A stretch of DNA of 10,466 nt from Chloroflexota bacterium. Its GTDB lineage: Bacteria > Chloroflexota > Anaerolineae > Aggregatilineales > Aggregatilineaceae. Where the stretch lies: positions 1-10,466 of the forward strand of contig JACRBK010000040.1 in assembly GCA_016234525.1 (NCBI GenBank), read 5' to 3'. A program made the position numbers and the translations under genes. How positions within the stretch are numbered: position 1 is the first letter of the stretch; each line of letters begins with the position of its first letter. This document shows, one piece after another, positions 6,377 to 10,466 of the stretch. The notes below the pieces were generated by a model. It saw nothing but the letters and a program-made list of their open reading frames with translations, was not told the DNA's origin and did not search any database.

Positions 6377-7540
6377 CTAATTCTCACAATCACTCAACTG
6401 CGGCGCATCGGCTGGCACATCGGGCATTGCCCCTTCAGCCAGAGATTCGGGCGCGGTGGTCGAAGTAAACTGCGCGCCGGTTTGCAGGGTACCTGCTGCC
6501 AGCGCCCGCCAGATCGCTTCCATCATTTGTTTGGTATTCGCCGGAACTTTTTCTTCCGTTTGGTGGAATGGCGCATAACCCACACCACAATCGACCGTCT
6601 TAAGGGTCAGCAGCCCGCCCACTGCTTGTTTACTGACCACGTTCTGGATCGCCTGATACACGCCGTTATCCACCCGCTTGAGCGCGCTGGTCAGCACAAA
6701 ATCTGAGCCTTCGAGCGACCCCTCGCGAAAATTCGTGCGCCATTCGTCCTGGTCCACACCGATCACCCACACGCCCTGCCGGGCCGCATATTGAATCCCG
6801 GCATAACCCGTCGGGCCTGCCGCGCCGAAAATCACATCGGCGCCCTGAGTAATAAAATCCTGGGCGGTCTCTGTGCCCTTTTCAGGATCGCCGAACGTGC
6901 CGGTATAAACGATGATCACATTGACATCGGGATTGACGTATTTAGCGCCGTTCTGAAACCCTTCGGCCAGCTTGACCACCGGGGGAATTTCGATGCCGCC
7001 GATCACTGCGACAGTATCCGATTCGGTCATCAACCCGGCCAATGCTCCCACCACAAATGCGGCTTCGTCTTCGGCAAATTGCAGGCCGATCAGATTGGCG
7101 GGGATTTCTTCTTGATCGGAGTAGCTGTGATCTACCCCAATAAAATAGACCTCTGGGTGTTTCGTGGCATATTCATACGTGATAGCCTCCATCGGGAAGC
7201 CCACCGTCACAATGATATTGCGGCCTTCACCAATCAGCCGGTCAAGCTGGATGGCATAATCTTGATCATCTCTAGAAAGGCCGTAGGCGTAATCCAGCTT
7301 CAAATCCGCTGCGGCGCGAGTCGCCCCCAGGTGCGCGCTTTCGCTAAAGCCGCCATCGGAGATCGTGCCGCCCACATTCGTCACCAACCCCAGTTTAAAA
7401 TCGGGATTCAGCGTGGTTTGTTCTTTGTTATCTTGTTTCTCGTCGTCATCATCTCCGCCGCAGGCCGCCAGCAAAACCGCCGCTAACAAGACAGCCACCA
7501 GCACCCGGTACAGCATGAAGGACTTCGATGCACGCCACAT
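6377..7540 (-). CDS. BMP-family (PnrA/Med-like) substrate-binding lipoprotein
   Basis: A 387-residue protein starting with a lipoprotein signal: basic N-terminus, hydrophobic segment 12-26 and lipobox L-A-A-C with Cys27 as the lipidated residue, followed by an acidic DDDDE linker. The rest matches the BMP fold (periplasmic binding protein, type 1-like): SDGGFSESAHLG (61-72), the segment 158-182 with GALAGL and VAVIGG, VIGVDQDEW (259-267) and LTSALKRVDNGVY (283-295). Known members (PnrA, BmpA, Med) bind purine nucleosides or related ligands, usually to feed an ABC importer; no permease or ATPase gene is adjacent. Cys318 and Cys385 could form a disulfide closing the C-terminal tail. The gene starts 3 bases after the phosphatase stop, with its AAGGGGG site inside the last phosphatase codons, so the two are translationally coupled. 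Ligand and sensory role are inferred. Confidence 0.92.
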   Translation of the reverse strand: MWRASKSFMLYRVLVAVLLAAVLLAACGGDDDDEKQDNKEQTTLNPDFKLGLVTNVGGTISDGGFSESAHLGATRAAADLKLDYAYGLSRDDQDYAIQLDRLIGEGRNIIVTVGFPMEAITYEYATKHPEVYFIGVDHSYSDQEEIPANLIGLQFAEDEAAFVVGALAGLMTESDTVAVIGGIEIPPVVKLAEGFQNGAKYVNPDVNVIIVYTGTFGDPEKGTETAQDFITQGADVIFGAAGPTGYAGIQYAARQGVWVIGVDQDEWRTNFREGSLEGSDFVLTSALKRVDNGVYQAIQNVVSKQAVGGLLTLKTVDCGVGYAPFHQTEEKVPANTKQMMEAIWRALAAGTLQTGAQFTSTTAPESLAEGAMPDVPADAPQLSDCEN

Positions 7541-7543
7541 AAT

Positions 7544-9910
7544 CTAATCCCCCTTGGTTGATTCTAATGAGGCCACAATGGCCGGGACCTCTGCGGCAGT
7601 TTCTTGTCCGGTCGCGGTTTCAGCCGCTTCCGAATCCGTTTTTTCATCTTGACTGGCGGCTGACGACCCGGCAGTCTCTACGAGCTTCGGGGCGATGATC
7701 TCTAATGAACGGATCGCCAGCAGTGTTACATCGTCCTGCGGCTCCTGGTCGCCCAGGTGAACGCGCACCGCTGCCATCACTGCATCAATCAAGCCCTGCG
7801 CGGTAATGCCCTTAGGCAGGCCGTTCAACAGTTCTTCCAGCCGCTCAAACCCATACATCTCGCCCGCTGTATTTTGCGCTTCGACAACGCCATCCGTCAC
7901 CACCAACAACAGCGATCCCGGTGCAAGCGTCACCGTCTTGGAATCGTAGGCCATACGCTGTGACAGGCCAAGCGGGTAACCTCCCACCGGCACGAACGAC
8001 CACGCTTCGCCGCTGCTCACATAGGGCTGAACCATACCGCCGTTCGCCATTTCAAAGTGGCGTGTAGGCGGGTCAAAAACACCGACCATCAAGGCACTGT
8101 TGACGTGGGTATTCTTCATACGCTCCAACAGGCGCGTATTGAGCGAACTCAGCAAATCACTGGGCCGGGCATTACGGGCGACTTCATCACGCAGCGCAGT
8201 GGTGATCACCGCCATCAACAGCGCCGCCGGAATACCCTTGCCGCTTACGTCACCCACCGCGATCCCTAACTGGCCGTTGGGCATAGGCAAATATTGGAAA
8301 TAGTCGCCGCTCACCTGCCGGGCCGGGAGCGTATAGGCCGCGATCTCAAGCTGATCCATTTGCGGAGGGGCCGACGGCAGCAGGCTGGTTTGAATATCAC
8401 GAGCGATCACGAGTTCCTGCTCGATCTGTTTGACTTCAAACTCGTGCAGGCGCGCATTTTGCAGCGCTACACTGGCCTGATCAGCGAACGCCTCGGCCAA
8501 TTCGATCTCTTCCGGGCTGAACCGGGCCACCTGGTGACTGTTGATATTCAACACGCCCACTGTTTTATCGCGCACGCGCAGCGGAATACCCATCCACGAA
8601 CGAATCGGACTGCTGCTTGATAGGGTTTTCCAGCGTTCGTCGAGCTGCGTATCGGGAATGACGAGCGGGCGGCCCGTCTGGATCACTTGATTGGCAGCCT
8701 GCGCCTCGTCCAGATCAAATTCGGCGACCTCGTGTTCTGAGACATCCAACCCGCGATGGGCCGCGACCATCAGTTTGGAACGGTCCATTAAAAAGACCGC
8801 CGCGCTGTCATACGGCACGATCCCCGCCAGTTCGCCCATAATGCGGCGCAGCACGTCTTCCAGATCCAGCGTCGAATTAAGCGCCCGCGATATTTCGAGC
8901 AAAGTACGGGCGGTCTGGCGGCGCTGAATTTCCTGCTGGCGGCGCTGTGCCTCGCGTGAAATGTAACGCAGCACGAGCAGCGCCATCGCCGCGATAATCA
9001 CAATCGCCCCGGCAGACAGCGCGAAAATCTGCCGCAAGTCTGATTCAACCTGATCGACCGCCGCGCTGGTTTCGCGGCTCAGGATAATGACCATATTGTC
9101 GCCCCGCGTGCGAATAGGGGCGATCATGCCCAAGCGTTCATCACTTCCTACTGTGTAAGTGGTCGCTTCGGCCTGCCGGAAACTAAACACCGACGCCAGC
9201 GAAAGTTTTTCCAGCAGTGAGTCAATCGGAATCGCGTCGTTTGCCTGAAACAGAACTTCGCCGATGCTGTTTAATACCCAAAGCTGGCCGCGCTCGTCCA
9301 TTTCAATCACGCCCAAAATTTCATTAAACAGGGCATCCAGATCGAGTTCATAAATGACCAGATCGGTTTTCCGTAAATCGTTCAGAATGGGGGCGATGAG
9401 TAAAAAAGTGCCTTCGGCTTTGTCGATGTGCGAAGCGCTGGTGAGCAGAATATCAAGCTGGACGTAATTTCCGGCACGTGTTTCTTCGAGGATACTCGAC
9501 GGCGGGCTGTAAGGCAGCCGTCCGTCTGCATCAATCATCTGTTGGAATGACTCCGGCCAGCCATAACGTGGATCGCCGCGATGATCGAAGATCACCATGC
9601 TGGTGATCACCCCCGGACGCAGCGCAGCATGTTCGGCCATCAGCGCCAGGGCCTCTTCACGCACACGCGGAGAGGTTGTCGTCATAGCGGATTGCAGCGA
9701 CACCCCCAAGATATCGGAATTTAAGCTGTCGAAATCCGCCTCGGTTTGTTGGGCCAATGCCCCCACAAGTTGTAGTTCTTGGGATTTAAACTGGTCGTTG
9801 ACTGTCTCGTTGACCAACTGAGACGCAGACAGCGTGACCAGCCCGATCAAGGCAATTAAAATGCCCACCGTAGCCAGGGCAATCAGATTAGTAGCTAAGC
9901 CTCTAGACAC
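7544..9910 (-). CDS. Membrane sensor-GAF-PP2C phosphatase (RsbU/SpoIIE-type)
   Basis: A 788-residue protein. TM1 (about 8-29) and TM2 (about 296-315) enclose a 265-residue extracytoplasmic region resembling a double-Cache sensor. A short basic, Gln/Arg-rich helix (316-336) leads directly into a GAF domain (about 345-485), with no evident HAMP. The linker helix ELVIARDIQTSLLP (499-512) is the conserved switch helix before SpoIIE-type PP2C domains. Metal-binding positions are D536 (SGDYF), D554 (GDVSGKG), D673 (TDGVVEA) and D727 (QDDVTL). Two positions differ from the common pattern: Gln539 where GGDFYD has Asp, and Met626 where the AGH motif has His. Residues 736-788 form an Ala/Glu/Ser-rich tail. 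Expected role: Mn/Mg-dependent dephosphorylation of the STAS protein encoded in the same operon, in response to an external signal. Start is GTG with AGGTGG about 10 bases upstream. First gene of the operon. Confidence 0.93.
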   Translation of the reverse strand: MSRGLATNLIALATVGILIALIGLVTLSASQLVNETVNDQFKSQELQLVGALAQQTEADFDSLNSDILGVSLQSAMTTTSPRVREEALALMAEHAALRPGVITSMVIFDHRGDPRYGWPESFQQMIDADGRLPYSPPSSILEETRAGNYVQLDILLTSASHIDKAEGTFLLIAPILNDLRKTDLVIYELDLDALFNEILGVIEMDERGQLWVLNSIGEVLFQANDAIPIDSLLEKLSLASVFSFRQAEATTYTVGSDERLGMIAPIRTRGDNMVIILSRETSAAVDQVESDLRQIFALSAGAIVIIAAMALLVLRYISREAQRRQQEIQRRQTARTLLEISRALNSTLDLEDVLRRIMGELAGIVPYDSAAVFLMDRSKLMVAAHRGLDVSEHEVAEFDLDEAQAANQVIQTGRPLVIPDTQLDERWKTLSSSSPIRSWMGIPLRVRDKTVGVLNINSHQVARFSPEEIELAEAFADQASVALQNARLHEFEVKQIEQELVIARDIQTSLLPSAPPQMDQLEIAAYTLPARQVSGDYFQYLPMPNGQLGIAVGDVSGKGIPAALLMAVITTALRDEVARNARPSDLLSSLNTRLLERMKNTHVNSALMVGVFDPPTRHFEMANGGMVQPYVSSGEAWSFVPVGGYPLGLSQRMAYDSKTVTLAPGSLLLVVTDGVVEAQNTAGEMYGFERLEELLNGLPKGITAQGLIDAVMAAVRVHLGDQEPQDDVTLLAIRSLEIIAPKLVETAGSSAASQDEKTDSEAAETATGQETAAEVPAIVASLESTKGD
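7549..7555 (-). promoter_or_regulatory. Ribosome binding site of the lipoprotein gene inside the phosphatase 3' end
   Basis: AAGGGGG on the minus strand, eight bases before ATG 7538-7540, lies within the final codons of the phosphatase, whose TAG stop is at 7544-7546. Translation of the two genes is therefore probably coupled, supporting a joint function. Confidence 0.7.
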
Positions 9911-9965
9911 CGTTAATTTTCCACCTGCGGCTCATTTCTTACAGGGCTAGATTGCAGCGTTCGTT

Positions 9966-9974
9966 ATTATAACA
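9966..9974 (-). promoter_or_regulatory. Extended -10 promoter of the partner-switching operon
   Basis: Minus-strand TGTTATAAT is a perfect TGn-TATAAT extended -10 element. Only a weak -35 (TTGTTG, 15-base spacer) is present, which extended -10 promoters tolerate. Transcription would start near 9959, giving a leader of about 50 bases before GTG 9910. This suggests housekeeping-sigma transcription of the operon. Confidence 0.6.
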
Positions 9975-10042
9975 TAGACTGAACTACAACAAGGTTATCG
10001 AGTGGTAAAAACGTCGTTATCTATCTTAAATCTAAGACAACT

Positions 10043-10077
10043 GGGCGGCCCTGGCAAGCCGCCCATGATTATTTTTT
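10043..10077. terminator. GC-rich hairpin downstream of the right-edge gene, with a T run on the plus-strand side
   Basis: GGGCGGC (10043-10049) pairs with GCCGCCC (10058-10064) around an eight-base loop. It is 36 bases beyond the stop of the minus-strand gene at the right edge and upstream of the operon promoter, so it probably ends that gene's transcript. The T run (10072-10077), however, follows the hairpin on the plus strand; the minus-strand side is only mildly T-rich. It may act in both directions. Confidence 0.45.
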
Positions 10078-10099
10078 CTGAATTGGATTACCCTCGCCG

Positions 10100-10466
10100 T
10101 CAGGATTCTGGCGTTGGCACAATCTCTAATGACAGCAGCAGTGGTTCAAAAACGTTGGTCACATACGCCTCAAACTGGTCGGTGGATGCACTGGCCGATA
10201 GGATCAACCATTCACCCTCGCCCACCTGAGCGAGATACACGATTCCCTGGCGACCTTCGCGCAGCGGCAGCAGCACCGGGATCGCGGCCTGCCCCTCAAA
10301 CGAGGTAATTTCGCCGCCCAGGTGCGCCGCTAGCGCTTCTGCCGCCATGACATGATCCGTTTCGCCCGCCGGAATACCCCAGCGCGCCTCGAAAAACGCC
10401 GCATCGCCGCGATAGATAAACACCTCAGCGGCAGCATCGGTCAGATAGAGAGCGTTCGCGTTCACG
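10100..10466 (-). CDS. Unrecognised protein, C-terminal part; N-terminus outside the window
   Basis: The frame is open to the right edge; a GTG at 10463-10465 is not convincing as a start because no upstream sequence is available, so I treat this as a partial gene. The visible ~121 residues are soluble and alternate strands and helices, with FFEARWGIP, ALAAHLGGEI, GIVYLAQVGEGEWLILSA and a last helix FEAYVTNVFEPLLLSLEI before a short PTPES tail. The pattern of a final strand followed by a helix ending in LLxSL recalls small PsbP/DcrB-like domains of lipoproteins, but this is only a resemblance. It is separated from the phosphatase operon by a hairpin and a promoter, so it is probably a different transcription unit. 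Function unknown. Confidence 0.7.
   Translation of the reverse strand, partial: VNANALYLTDAAAEVFIYRGDAAFFEARWGIPAGETDHVMAAEALAAHLGGEITSFEGQAAIPVLLPLREGRQGIVYLAQVGEGEWLILSASASTDQFEAYVTNVFEPLLLSLEIVPTPES

Noticed and set aside
6791..7486. 231-residue plus-strand open frame
   Set aside because: It lies wholly antisense to the BMP lipoprotein gene, whose lipobox and family motifs are clear; the His/Arg/Ile-rich translation shows no domain.

Overview
The window (about 10.5 kb, moderately GC-rich) looks like chromosomal DNA of an environmental bacterium, most plausibly a member of the Chloroflexota (Anaerolineae-like). That guess rests on the mix of gene families and on C/G-rich hairpin repeats between convergent genes; no marker gene (rRNA, tRNA, ribosomal protein) is present to prove it. 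I see no mobile element, CRISPR array or RNA gene.

Left part (1-5005), mostly metabolic genes of mixed orientation: the 3' part of an M1-family zinc aminopeptidase (+); a GMC/cholesterol-oxidase-like FAD oxidoreductase (-); a cytoplasmic beta-lactamase-fold serine hydrolase (+), divergent from it; and a DegV-family fatty-acid-binding protein (-). Both convergent gaps (1041-1204 and 3997-4108) carry strong G/C-rich hairpins, two of which share the core CTGCGCAG, so they are probably members of one dispersed palindromic repeat family.

Right part (5111-9974), one tight four-gene operon on the minus strand. In transcription order it encodes a membrane-anchored sensor-GAF-PP2C (RsbU/SpoIIE-type) phosphatase, a BMP-family substrate-binding lipoprotein, an RsbW-type anti-sigma/HATPase serine kinase with a decapeptide-repeat tail, and a STAS-domain antagonist. 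An extended -10 promoter (TGTTATAAT) lies about 50 bases upstream of the GTG start, gene gaps are 3, 9 and 12 bases, and a stem-loop with a T-rich tail closes the unit. The three regulatory proteins form a complete partner-switching module: the phosphatase would dephosphorylate the STAS protein, which then sequesters the kinase and frees its target. The substrate-binding lipoprotein is embedded between phosphatase and kinase with no ABC permease or ATPase in the window. It may therefore be the ligand receptor that feeds the phosphatase's extracytoplasmic sensor. This is the most interesting object here.

Right edge (10100-10466): the C-terminal part of an unrecognised protein on the minus strand. 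No gene-free stretch exceeds 300 bases.
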